A stretch of DNA of 64,000 nucleotides from Metellina segmentata (taxonomy: Eukaryota > Arthropoda > Arachnida > Araneae > Tetragnathidae): contig OX375873.1 in NCBI GenBank assembly GCA_947359465.1, positions 94,883,478 through 94,947,477 on the forward strand, read 5' to 3'. Position numbers and translations under genes: made by a program. Shown in pieces: positions 25,521 to 36,060 of the stretch. The notes under the pieces are model-generated. The model ran no database searches and was not told the DNA's origin. It saw nothing but the letters and a program-made list of their open reading frames with translations. Each line of letters opens with the position of its first letter. The stretch's first letter is position 1.

Positions 25521-25889
25521 ATAAACCAAATAGAACTGAGCAGTAGTTTTGTGGTACTTGTACTCAGTATCGAATCACAATTTGTCTGCTTCTATAAACT
25601 AAGGGATATAACTGCAGAATGTATACGAAATCTTACTAAATGTGGTCAAGTGTACGAAAGACATTTGTTCCTAAATGGCAAAACACCAAAAGCTAAATTT
25701 GAGTAAGAATTAAAGTTTACAATTTTAGAAATCTGAGAATTTTAGCTTTGGCCGTATTTTCATCATATTGGACTGTGGTGATCATCTTAATCAAGGCTGA
25801 AGTGGAATTCGACACTAATACAAAGATGTTAAAAAACCATTCTTATCTGACTGCCTAGTGTCACAACGCTGTCTCTCTTAATGTAATGG

Positions 25890-26230
25890 AAAGATCGCCT
25901 CTACAATCTGTTTCCTCTAGTAGTGCGAGGCAATTTGACAGCACAATGATACGTCAAGCAGGTCCCACAACCCGTTGTTTTGTCTTTTGTGTCTCTCCTC
26001 TCCCAGGAGTGGAGATCAATCTCTTATTTGACCAGAGATCCCCAGATCTGTCTCTCATTGAGCATGACTGGGATATGCTATGCATGCCATACGAACTACA
26101 CTCTGAATATAAGGGATCTGTAGCATCAGGTACAGTATGATAGCATAAAGGATTTTTGGACAGTACCACGCCAAATATCAGCGCGCATCACAGTCACAGT
26201 AGACTTTACAGCTTACTAATATATTACCTT
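25890..26230 (+). pseudogene. decayed Tc1-like (DD34E) transposase fragment
   Basis: The + strand frame contains FDQRSPDLSLIEHDWDML, which is the signature around the third catalytic residue (the E of SLIE) in Tc1-like transposases. Upstream, in another frame, a run resembling the second-aspartate region (HNDTSSRSHN) is seen. Downstream, KDFWTVPRQISARI resembles the C-terminal segment after a stop. At least one frameshift and one stop therefore separate these parts. No inverted ends were found. Confidence 0.65.
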
Positions 26231-26990
26231 CCTGATATAATTCTAATGTATTAAAAAATCTCTATGTGGTGTTGCATATTGAGAACTTCCTCATCTCTTC
26301 ATGCGTATCACGCATGCTAAGGTCCTTTCCGATCGAACAATGATTTCTGAGTCTTTGTATTTCTTTCTTTTTTGGCATAGATGGTACATCCCGATGATAA
26401 TTTATTTTAACGATATAAGTAAACAATTCTCTATTTCAATTATATTTATTTTATTTAATAATATTAATTAAATTCTTATAGGCATATTTACATTAAAAGT
26501 TATTTTGTGACAAAAGTAACTTGCCTTAAGCATTAATATAAAACCAGCTAGAAATGTTCTTTTTAATACATCTAAATAACATAAATCAGATGGGACATGA
26601 AACCAAAATTCTATAAGCGATACAGCAATCTATTTCATCAATGTGCTGCTATATATTGTATTTTTATTACTAGTATTATTCTTAAATAATTTTTTGCCGT
26701 TTGAGATCATCACTCTCAGTTTAGGGTTTAACAAAATAGCATGATAAAGCAAAACGTATGCTTCTTACCTTGTTAAAAATTCTTAGGGAGTTACAATTTT
26801 TTGTTAAATAATGCAAACAAAATAGATCCATCGATCTTCTAATGTAATAAATAGATCATATGGGCGGAGTCAATGTCGTGAGATTTGAGAAGGAAAAGCC
26901 ACGTGTGCTCACGCATCATGTTGAATCTATTGTCTATCGACGCGCAGACTACTGTTTTTAACCACGCTGGATAATCACTTTAACCAATCA

Positions 26991-28640
26991 ATGATTTGTC
27001 CCCATTATTACTCGTACTTTTTCCCACAACCCCGTGGTAGATCAGGCAGAGCGCTCAGAAGAAATAGCATGAATGTGAGCGGACAGGCTCCGTCTATTTC
27101 ATTACTAACTCCATGCATCGATAAAAATCAACCTCAGAGCACCACATCGCTTACTTTATCTTACTTTTTGTTACTTTATCGCTTTCAGTTCATGAATCAT
27201 AACGGCAATGCCCGACCATCGAAGTTTTTCTACTATGAGCAGTTATTATTAGATCCACACAAGGTTCCAAGCACCAGATGTGGTATATTATTTTACAAAC
27301 CGATTGAGACGTAAGTGGAAAGAAAAATCACTTCAGGGGAGAGGGTGTTCTTAGCTGCGGCATCAGAGCTCGTGACTTATTACAGAGGGAGGCACATTAC
27401 AACCCAATACCCAAAGACTGCTTGATACATGGCCATCGCCATAACACCGGGACGTCATTTCTGATTCGAGCTTTGCTAGAAATCGGTGGCATCTCACGCG
27501 CAGGGAACCTAAATCAAATCCCCAAAGGGGACACGTTCAGGGATAGGACTCGAGGAGTGTGGTTTGAGTAACAGCCTGTGGTCAGATACCGCACCGCATC
27601 TGACGCAAGCTTCGTATTGAGGCGTTAAGACCTCTCCCCTTCATAAATTATCCCTAAAACACTTCATTTCATTCTAACAGGTTTCATTTGAAAATTGCTC
27701 ACCCCGCGCCTCCCCCTTGTGTGAAGGTGGTTGTTCCCTCCCACTTGCATCCTCGTCCTCGGGAGCGCCATTAATATCTCGGTCTGCCACTTGCGGCAAA
27801 CCCTCCGACGCAGAATAATAGCCAACATCACAAGCGTAATATCCAGCCGGGAACTAAAAACAAAAAGCTTTAATAACACATACTCCGGGTCTTTGATATA
27901 TATGTGCTTTTTGTTTCTACTATTTTTTTATCTTTTTAATTTGTCACCTTTCAACACCTATCCGGCAGTAATAACACCCGGATAGCACCGGCGCTTCGTA
28001 TTGTTGCTCTTGTTATTTTTTTTTTATCTGAATACGTCTCGATGTGTAATTTCGAGCGTTATGATAAATCTTCCGTCACAAATAGGAGAAGCAAAAAGAA
28101 GCCAGAGGCCTGCCGATCCTCCCTATTTAAGCAGTCATCGCCGTTTCCCATTGCGGAGATGTTTGATTCTCGGATGTGATAAAGATATGATCGCCATCCG
28201 AAAAGGTAAATAACTTGTCGGATCTTGTTGTGGAGGGACTCTAACCTCAGCACGTACTACAACACATGAATAATTTTTCTTTGATATATCGGTTTGAGGG
28301 AAACTCGGCGTATTGTTTTCCGCTGTCCAGGGTTGACGTGCGGCGTTGCTTTTTTTATTTTTAAGTGCTGGGTTCGGGAAAGAGAGTAATCTGACAAGGC
28401 CGGAATAAAGTAGAAGTGAGCTCTGAAAGCTTGGCATTACACCTCCGCATTATGTGTCTGCTCATCGGATTGAATGGAATGGATGTTTCGGCTGGCAAGG
28501 TGAAACGCGGTAGTGAATATTAAAATAACAATGGTGGGATTCGGACGCCACAATCGATTTATAATATAAAACTTCGCAGATCCGACAGGGACGAAGAACT
28601 TACTGCGGATAGGATTGTATAAAAACTAATACCCATCTTC
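26991..28640. other. non-repetitive, mixed-composition region, candidate regulatory DNA
   Basis: No repeats from the window occur here and composition is more balanced than average. The open frames of 60-107 codons on both strands show no domain, no consistent splice structure and no codon-bias signal that I can judge. Homeodomain-type ATTAATAT sites are present near 27770. Confidence 0.3.
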
Positions 28641-28879
28641 ATAAACATAAAAAAACCAAAAGGAGGAGACATTCATTGACTACAGACATAATTTCATGCG
28701 ATAGTGCAAATCATAGTTTCCCAAACATGCTTGGCTCAACACCCGTTTTAGAGACGAATTTTTCAACACTACCCTCTAGTTGTCTTGCGGTTTTATGGTT
28801 AAAGGACCATATTTGGTCAAGCTATGCCACACATAGAACAGACAAAGTCAGAAATAGACCACTTTATCCAATTTAGATA

Positions 28880-29900
28880 AAGAGCCCAGTGCTAGTTAAA
28901 TGACGGTTCAAAGTAGCAAATCTTATGATCACCAGTGCCAAGTCAAGTGATTGGTCCTAGCACCAGTTAGACGATGATGTGTGGTATCACATCACGTTTG
29001 ATTGTGAAAAGAATTGATGGAGAGAAGAAAGAAAAAGTTCGCTTGGGCATCTAGGGGCCGCGATCTTCATGTTTACGAGAGGCAGTAGACCCCATGGGAG
29101 AAGAAAAGGGTGCCTTTGATTCGTGGAGCTTGTACACACCTAAACTTGTGCCCCCGAGGGACTATCCTCTATAAAACTATTTCAATTAATAATAAACCCC
29201 AAGTGTAACTATGGGTAAAACTTGAATTTTACCAAAATATTTAAGTGAAACTAAGTGTGTAATTTTATAATTTAAAAAACCTGTTGGAAATAAGAAAAAC
29301 TTTAAAAAATTAATATTACAAAGCTAACATTGAATAACTATGTACTTCAAGATAATTAATAGTATGTATCTACATTTCTGGTTCCACCGTAGGTTTATGT
29401 GTAAAATGCTTTCTTCATTTAACAATTCCTAGGGTTTAATTCATGTATTAAAAAAATATCACGTTTCAAATTCCTCCCTGTAGTAACTGAAAATCAAACG
29501 TTCCAACTAACAGCACCCCTCTTGTTTTGAACTATAATAATCAAAATTTCTCGCAATTAATTGTGGTTAAATTTTGATTACATTTAATTATACCTGTAAT
29601 ATAGGTTGGTATTTTGCCTGGTTTTTTGGGATGTTATTTAACTGACAGCCTTAATTACTTGACCTAGGCACCAATTTAGATGACGGACCCAATACAAGCT
29701 AGATGACAGTCCTCAATATATCTAATCAGATTACGATCACCAGTACCAAGTTAAGTGATTAGTCCTAGCACCAGGACTAATCCAGGAGCACCAGGAAATG
29801 TTGGTGTGTAGTATCAAATTTATCGAAGGGGCCGAGTGCCAGTTTAGATAGTGAATCCTGTACCCAAGTTACACGGTGGTTCCATTATCAGATTAAGTTT
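28880..29900. repeat. scattered short repeat with CACCAGT/TAGATGACGG motifs
   Basis: At 28880-29000 and again at 29640-29900 occur ATGACGG, GATCACCAGTGCCAAG (or AGTACCAAG), AAGTGATTGGTCCTAGCACC and similar. The two clusters are diverged copies; no element ends are visible. Confidence 0.55.
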
Positions 29901-31260
29901 TAATAAATTGATATAGGGTGTACAATTTTGAATTTTATTTTACTCTGGCATTTATTGGTATACAAATTTCTAATATGAATTTATTTGGATTACGGGAACA
30001 AATTTGACAAGATGTGTATTTTAAAAATGGATTTCTTTTAGTTTATATATATGGCTTTACCTACTTTCCCCTTTCTTATGACAGTTTCAGTTGAATTAAT
30101 ATCACCTTTTAACACATTACATACACAACTTGCTGTGTAAATGGATTTACATGTGCTACAGAGCAAGTAATAAAAGAGGTTAGTTGTGAAAACTCAATTT
30201 TCAGACTGTAGGCCAATAAGAGTTGGAGGAAAAAATTATATTTATTGGCTCGTCTTAGGCAAGTTTTAAGAATATCTTAATAGAATTCTGCGAACACTTT
30301 TCATTCGAGAGCCTTTAGAATATAAATTATTTTTGATAAAAACCTTTTGTTAAAATGTTCTCTGATAAATTACAAAATAGTAAACAAAGTAGTTTTTCAA
30401 CGTTTAAATTATAGTAAAAATGTGAAAAAATGTTTGTAGGGAACAAAGCTGCTACTAGTTTCAACCTTTACGTTAGATCACATTCCAAAAATACTGTTAA
30501 TTTTCGGAAACTATTGCTTTTAAATTTTGTGTTACTACACTTACTTTATATACCGATTTGATTAGGACTCAATTTATAACGAATAAACGAATAAAAGACA
30601 TGAAAAAATTTAGGAATTTAAAAATATTTTCTCTAAAATGAAAATCAAGAGATAAATATCGCGATTTTACGAATATAAATCTGTCCAGCAATACATTATT
30701 ATCTTAAAAGAGCAGAATGTGAGATAATTTTCTAGGATTCTATACACTAAAAGACAGATTTAAAATAAAAGGATTTATCCATCATGACCTCCGCGTGAAT
30801 GAAGTACTGAAAACTCACCATTTGTTGAGTGTACCTGGGACAGACCTATCACTTCTGAGCTCCTTCACACCTATACAAATACGTGACTCATAAAAGTTTA
30901 ACAAGAGCTTACCTGAAAACTTTTGTCTCAAAGTCGCTAATCTCTCGCTCAGAACTTTCCCCAACAGATGTTACTGTCACTGGAAGAGGTACTTTATGAA
31001 CTGAGCTTTCGACTCGGAATAACCTTTCCTGAAAACAACTTGTGGGTGGATCCCTACAGAAGTCTTCCGCTCAGGTAATGGTACTGAGAACGCACCACCT
31101 TATGTCAACTCCCGCAATGTCGTTGTTTGTTGGGAGATCGCCGAATTTTGGTGACTATTCTATCTCGCACGTTCGGAGTTAACAATAGGGGCAGCATATG
31201 AGCTCAGAGAATGTATGACCACTAAAGGAAAGTCACTATCGGGGCCTTTCTTTACCGTAC
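29901..31260. other. no gene seen
   Basis: AT-rich to about 30780, then about 480 bp of balanced composition before the microsatellite, without a recognisable frame. Confidence 0.55.
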
Positions 31261-31269
31261 AACGGTTTT

Positions 31270-31287
31270 CTTCTCTCTCTCTCTCTC

Positions 31288-31375
<88 letters not shown>
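31270..31375. repeat. (CT)n followed by (TA)n microsatellite
   Basis: About 20 bp of CT repeats run directly into about 84 bp of uninterrupted TA repeats, ending at the outer edge of the left retroelement arm. Confidence 0.95.
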
Positions 31376-31379
<4 letters not shown>

Positions 31380-31811
31380 CAAGAACACAAGAATTTCCAA
31401 AAAAATTCCAATAAAAGTCTTAAAAAATGAAGAAATGTTGGTGGATCAGGGCGTCATCAGGGAGGAGCCTGACCCAAGCAACATAAAATGGTGTTTTCTA
31501 CATATGAGCAGCATTAGGCTGAAAAAATTGCTCATACACTCCCCCAAACACCACCAAAAGCAAGTAAAAGAAAAACAAAACAAAATACCAAAACAGAGCA
31601 GGAACAAAACGAAATGAAACCCGAAGCCGCAGCCGGGATATCAGCAACAACAACAAGCCTAAAATTACCACAAAATGCCATCAATTAAACCATATAACTT
31701 ATATGTTAACATCATACTTCCAATGCAACGAGTCCAAAAAAAAAGCAGAAAAATAAAATATAAATAATATGAAAATCCCCAGCCCCTATTTAAAAATATA
31801 TTCATAAATAG

Positions 31812-32255
31812 CTATTCATGGGTTGTGTAGGTGTTGATATTAATAAACCTTTCAAAAATATTATTAAAGAATGAATACGGGTATTTGTTATTGAGAAGTG
31901 TGTTTTTTAGATATTTACATTGTAATAAAAAGTTTGAATCAGAATTACAAATTTTTTTGAAACGTACCAGTTGACCAGCTATCGTGTTGTAGTATATTCT
32001 TTTAGAGATATTGGAGTCCCAAAATATTAATTTAATGACAGTAAATTTAAAATCGCTGCGTTTATCATATACATTAATGTCAACTTTGCCGGATGAAACA
32101 GAAATTTTAATGTCTAGAAAATCAGTGTTATTTAAAGAAAGTTCGTCTGCATAGATGGATTTCCAAATATTAGAAAAGTTGCTATTATTAAAAACAATTA
32201 AATCATCAATAAATCTAAAAGCAGTATTTATCTGAAGGCAAAAGTTTTTTTCCAA
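31812..32255 (-). pseudogene. reverse transcriptase fragment (palm/thumb part)
   Basis: This 147-codon frame has the catalytic motif FRFIDDLIVF (Asp17-Asp18), then a FLDIKI block, YDKRSDF, and QLVRFKKIC about 95-105 residues in. This order is typical of an invertebrate reverse-transcriptase clade resembling Penelope-type RTs. The fingers domain and earlier RT motifs are missing at the 5' side, and no GIY-YIG endonuclease follows, so this is a 5'-truncated copy. The first 45 or so codons lie in the spacer between the inverted arms. Confidence 0.7.
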
Positions 32256-32279
32256 TCAATTAAAACCAATCTGGATAAC

Positions 32280-32600
32280 AATAACACTGATTTTCTAGAC
32301 ATAAAAATTTCTGTTTCATCCGGCAAAGTTGACATTAATGCATATGATAAACGCAGCGATTTTAAATTTACTGTCATTAAATTAATATTTTGGGACTCCA
32401 ATATCTCTAAAAGAATATACTACAACACAATAGCTGGTCAACTGGTACGTTTCAAAAAAATTTGTAATTCTGATTCAAACTTTTTATTACAATGTAAATA
32501 TCTAAAAAACACACTTCTCAATAACAAATACCCGTATTCATTCTTTAATAATATTTTTGAAAGGTTTATTAATATCAACACCTACACAACCCATGAATAG
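32280..32600 (+). pseudogene. second reverse transcriptase fragment, inverted copy
   Basis: It is in frame from about 32280 to TAG 32598-32600 and encodes the same FLDIKI, YDKRSDF and QLVRFKKIC blocks as the opposite-strand fragment, with for example Ala replacing Val before YDKR. It lacks the FIDD motif and a start codon. Confidence 0.75.
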
Positions 32601-33036
32601 CTATTTATGAATATATTTTTAAATAGGGGCTGGGGATTTTCATATTATTTATATTTTATTTTTCTGCTTTTTTTTGGACTCGTTGCATTGGAAGTATGAT
32701 GTTAACATATAAGTTATATTGTTTAATTGATGGCATTTTGTGGTAATTTTTAGGCTTGTTGTTGTTGATATCCCGGCTTCGGGTTTCATTTCGTTTTGTT
32801 CCTGCTCTGTTTTGGTATTTTGTTTTGTTTTTCTTTTACTTGCTTTTGGTGGTGTTTGGGGGAGTGTATGAGCAATTTTTTCAGCCTAATGCTGCCCATA
32901 TGTAGAAAACACCATTTCATGTTGTTTGGGTCAGGCTCCTCCTTGATGACGCCCTGATCCACCAACATTTCTTCATTTTTTTTTATCATTTTTTAAGATT
33001 TTTATTGGAATTTTTTTGGAAATTCTTGTGTTCTTG

Positions 33037-33040
<4 letters not shown>

Positions 33041-33076
<36 letters not shown>
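33041..33076. repeat. (TA)n microsatellite
   Basis: TA repeats join the right retroelement arm to the left end of the DD41D transposon and supply its TA target. Confidence 0.95.
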
Positions 33077-33079
<3 letters not shown>

Positions 33080-34579
33080 GGTGGTCCCGAATTCATGGTA
33101 CAAACTTTAATGGTAGGTACAGGACATTGTAACAATGATTTATTGTATAGGAATGTATAGTCGCAAGTGACGCGGTGAGGCGAAAACAGGGGAAATAACG
33201 GCCGAAAGGAAAAACAAAGATTTTATTGAAAGCGTTGTTGACAAGTGTCATGTTTACAGTAATTGTTCAAAATTGCGTCCACCAGTATCGATACATGCTT
33301 GACAGCGTCGGTGGAGCGATTGGCGTACACGTTCAAAGATGCCTGGTATTTCACGCACACCTGCAGCAGCTACAGATAAGCGAGCGACGAGATCCTCATC
33401 TGAGTCAACTGGAGTCTCATAAACAAGATGCTTTAGATGTCCCCATAAAAAGTAATCGAGGCTCGATAAATCGGGAGATCGGGGTGGCCAAGGGACTGGT
33501 CCACCACGCCCAATCCATCGAGTACCAAACGTGGCATTCAGGTAATTCCGTACATCAATGCTGAAGTGTGCTGGCGCCCCATCGTGCTGAAACCACATGC
33601 GGTTACGAATGGCGATCGGAACATCATGCAGCAGTTGTGGTAACACTTCTTTCAGAAAAATAAGATAGCTTCCGCCAGTGAGCCGCGTGGGTAGTAAGTA
33701 TGGGCCAATCAAAAAGTCGTTCACAATACCAGCCCACACATTAATACTGAAACGTTGTTGAAACGCATGTCGACGCGTTGCATGTGGATTATCGGTTGCC
33801 CACACATGGGAATTGTGCGCATTAAAGACACCCTCGCGTGAAAATGTCGCTTCATCTGTAAATAGCACATAATCTACGAAATCCGGCTGCAACGCACATT
33901 GCTGCATCACCCACAGGCAGAAGTTCACGCGGCGAGGATAATCTGCCGGATTCAATGCTTGTACTTTCTGAAAATGGAAGGGGTGTAAGCGATTTTCGTT
34001 TAACACTCTGCATACAGTCTGATGACTCACACCTACGTCACGCGCAACAGTTCTTGTGCTTGACTCGGGTCTATCAGCCACAATGTTCAAGATGCTTTCT
34101 TCCAGCCTTGGAGTGCGTACAGCTCTTACTCGACCAGCGCCATGTCTGTTGACGTCGAACGCACCTGTTTCACAAAGTTGACGATGTAACCGTTGAAAAA
34201 TTCTATGATCCGGCATTCGTCGATCAGGATACTCCGCGCGATACATTCGTAACGCAGCTCTGCCGTTACCATTTGCACGGCCGTACATGTAATGCATGTC
34301 TGCTTTTTCTGCATACGTAAAGTCACCCATCGTCTACGGCAGCACAATTGTGAATGGCGCTTTTCCCTACTGCGATGCATCATGTTCAACAGCGGCTAGA
34401 CATCTACTGCCCTCTACCGGCAATGGTACCAACCGATCACTCCATTTCTCTTTCCTTTTATTTCCCCTGTTTACGCCTCACCGCGTCACTTGCGACTATA
34501 CATTCCTATACAATAAATCATTGTTACAATGTCCTGTACCTACCATTAAAGTTTGTACCATGAATTCGGGACCACCCTG
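33077..34579 (-). mobile_element. intact Tc1/mariner-superfamily DD41D transposon
   Basis: This is a 1503-bp element with long terminal inverted repeats of about 122 bp (33077-33198 and 34458-34579). They start CAGGGTGGTCCCGAATTC and differ by only about one base. It is flanked on both sides by TA (33075-33076 and 34580-34581), the target duplication of this superfamily. It carries one uninterrupted transposase frame on the - strand. The near-perfect repeats and open frame indicate recent insertion. The target was the TA microsatellite at the outer end of the adjoining reverse-transcriptase repeat. The element's base composition is visibly more GC-rich than its surroundings. Confidence 0.93.
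33254..34330 (-). CDS. DD41D transposase (DUF4817-type N-terminus)
   Basis: This 358-residue transposase should bind its terminal repeats and cut and paste the element at TA sites. Residues 5-60 match the N-terminal helix-turn-helix type called DUF4817 in many arthropod transposases (GANGNGRAALRMY-like core). A second HTH (about 75-115, with VSHQTVCRVL) precedes the DDE/D catalytic core. The catalytic aspartates are D159 in FTDEATF, D250 in WFQHDGAPAH and D292 in SSLDYFLWG, with 41 residues between the last two, hence DD41D rather than Tc1 DD34E or mariner DD34D. The length is normal for the family and no stop or frameshift is seen, so the protein may be functional. Assignment to the rosa/VISITOR clade is inference from the spacing only. 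It is not a host gene. Confidence 0.93.
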   Translation of the reverse strand: MGDFTYAEKADMHYMYGRANGNGRAALRMYRAEYPDRRMPDHRIFQRLHRQLCETGAFDVNRHGAGRVRAVRTPRLEESILNIVADRPESSTRTVARDVGVSHQTVCRVLNENRLHPFHFQKVQALNPADYPRRVNFCLWVMQQCALQPDFVDYVLFTDEATFSREGVFNAHNSHVWATDNPHATRRHAFQQRFSINVWAGIVNDFLIGPYLLPTRLTGGSYLIFLKEVLPQLLHDVPIAIRNRMWFQHDGAPAHFSIDVRNYLNATFGTRWIGRGGPVPWPPRSPDLSSLDYFLWGHLKHLVYETPVDSDEDLVARLSVAAAGVREIPGIFERVRQSLHRRCQACIDTGGRNFEQLL

Positions 34580-34581
34580 TA

Positions 34582-35090
34582 TATATAGATTGTAGGTACG
34601 TATGTAATATGAATGATGAATGTTGTTAGAATGTGAATATGTATGTAATAATAATGTTAGAATACAGATAAGTATGTAATAAGAACGGTTATAATGTAAA
34701 TTAAAAAGCAATAGGAATGATAAAAGGAAAATAACTAGGTAACAAGATTGTTAGAATGTAAATAAAAACTAGGTAAAAAAAATGGTAGAGTGAAAAGGAA
34801 GTAGGTTTTAAGAATATTAGAATGTTAGTATAGAATAGGATTTTTGTATGAAAATAAATAGGTAATAAGAATGTAAATAAATGGTATGATATGGTATTTT
34901 GGGTATTTTAATTAACGTCCCACTGGGGAACAAACAACACAACTGTAAATAAATAAGCAATAAAAATATAAAAAAGTAAATAAATAGGTAATGCGAACTC
35001 TAGAATGTAAATAAGAAAGTAAAAAGTTAAATTAATAAGAATATTGGAATATGTATAAAAAAATATTTAGAAAAAATAAATAAGTACTAA
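34582..35090. repeat. cryptic C-poor repeat GTTAGAATGTAAATAAGTAGG
   Basis: Variants of (G)TTAGAATGTAAATA and AGGTAATAAGAAT recur many times over 500 bp. The + strand has very few C residues. A short SINE scrap (34905-34950) interrupts it. The DD41D transposon inserted at its left edge. Confidence 0.65.
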
Positions 35091-35329
35091 ATTTGAGATA
35101 GTATTCGAATATTTTTCACTATCCCAATTCAAGCAATTACGTTAACGGGTTTGAAAAATCTTTTCTCAAACATTCAGATTTGAACACATCTGGAATAATT
35201 TCTCCAACGATTAGGATATTTCTTCGATTTGATTAGTTTGTCACACCATGGAAATTGTTAATTCACAACTGCTAACTAGATAGGAACTACGGCTTAAAAC
35301 GTGACCAAGATTTGAAACCAGAACCCGTT

Positions 35330-35665
35330 GAACCAATAACGAGGATAATCCAAAAGTAACGGAAAAACCCCCTAGTGATTTACAGAAGGTTGCAAGTTCG
35401 AAACTCGTTGCAACCAAATACCGTCGTGTACTCTGGGGATAGTGCATGTTAAATTTATCGTGACCTCAAATGTCCTCACGTTCGTGCCTCCTCCGTGAAG
35501 CGGAAGTTCGAAGACTGGGGTACCAGCTCAGGTGTAACCTCGTCACCTGACCGTAAGTCAAAATTATGAGGTGGTGGCCTCAATTCTTTCCCTTCGGGAT
35601 TGATCCCAGACCGTCGCCAATAGCCCGATGTGTTACTCAAGTGCGCGGTTAATTAACTACTTAGC
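35330..35665 (+). mobile_element. tRNA-derived SINE family A
   Basis: B box CAAGTTCGAAACTC, ACCGTCGTGTACTC, AAATGTCCTCACGTTCG, TTCCCTTCGGGATTGATCCC and tail GCGGTTAATTAACTAC are all present; the A-box side is degraded. Confidence 0.75.
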
Positions 35666-35867
35666 AGTAGCGGTTGAATTTTGAATTGCTTACCTTCATT
35701 TACTGTTATTTGCCAGCATACAAATAATTTCGATTTCTGTGCCACGAGCATTATTGAAATACATAAAGAGATTATTTTGTCGTTGAATTGAAATTTGTTT
35801 AATTAGGGTTTTGCCATTTTAAGCACCGCTTCCATGGATACTGCACCATTGGTACTTGGCAATTCAA

Positions 35868-36060
35868 CCTCCAAAGATTCGATAAGATATATCTTCAATC
35901 TAAATTTGGCTAATTTTGCTAATGACGAGATACCTCGTCATCAAGTTATTGTTTGGTCGATTTTTTTTTTGATAACGAGCTATCACGTCTTCAGGATACT
36001 ATCGATTCTTTGATGGGTGGCAAGATCAAGTACTGATCAATTATTTTCTGACGACGAGGT
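35868..36060. mobile_element. TTAA-type MITE fragment leading into the satellite
   Basis: It opens with AACCTCCAAAGATTCGATAA, a decayed version of the MITE end, followed by the GACGAGATACCTCGTCATCA-type internal motifs and a GACGACGAGGTATTTCGGCC junction at 36051-36070. The array at 36061 continues it. Confidence 0.6.

Larger units (their letters stand above)
31373..33042. mobile_element. head-to-head inverted pair of retroelement 3' ends
   Basis: Two near-identical arms, about 31373-32132 and 32279-33042, are reverse complements separated by about 146 bp. Each carries the C-terminal part of one reverse-transcriptase frame pointing outward and ends at a TA microsatellite (31292-31375 and 33041-33076). 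The arms differ by a 6-bp indel (near 31628) and scattered substitutions. The structure is two 5'-truncated copies of one retroelement joined head to head, and it could form a long hairpin. Inverted partial copies of this kind are known for Penelope-like elements, but the family here is not established. Confidence 0.8.

Noticed and set aside
31435..31617. 60-codon frame, also seen at 32786-32989 on the other strand
   Set aside because: The same sequence occurs in both inverted arms, antisense to the reverse transcriptase and probably in its 3' untranslated part; Lys/Gln-rich low-complexity end. Kept only as part of the inverted repeat.
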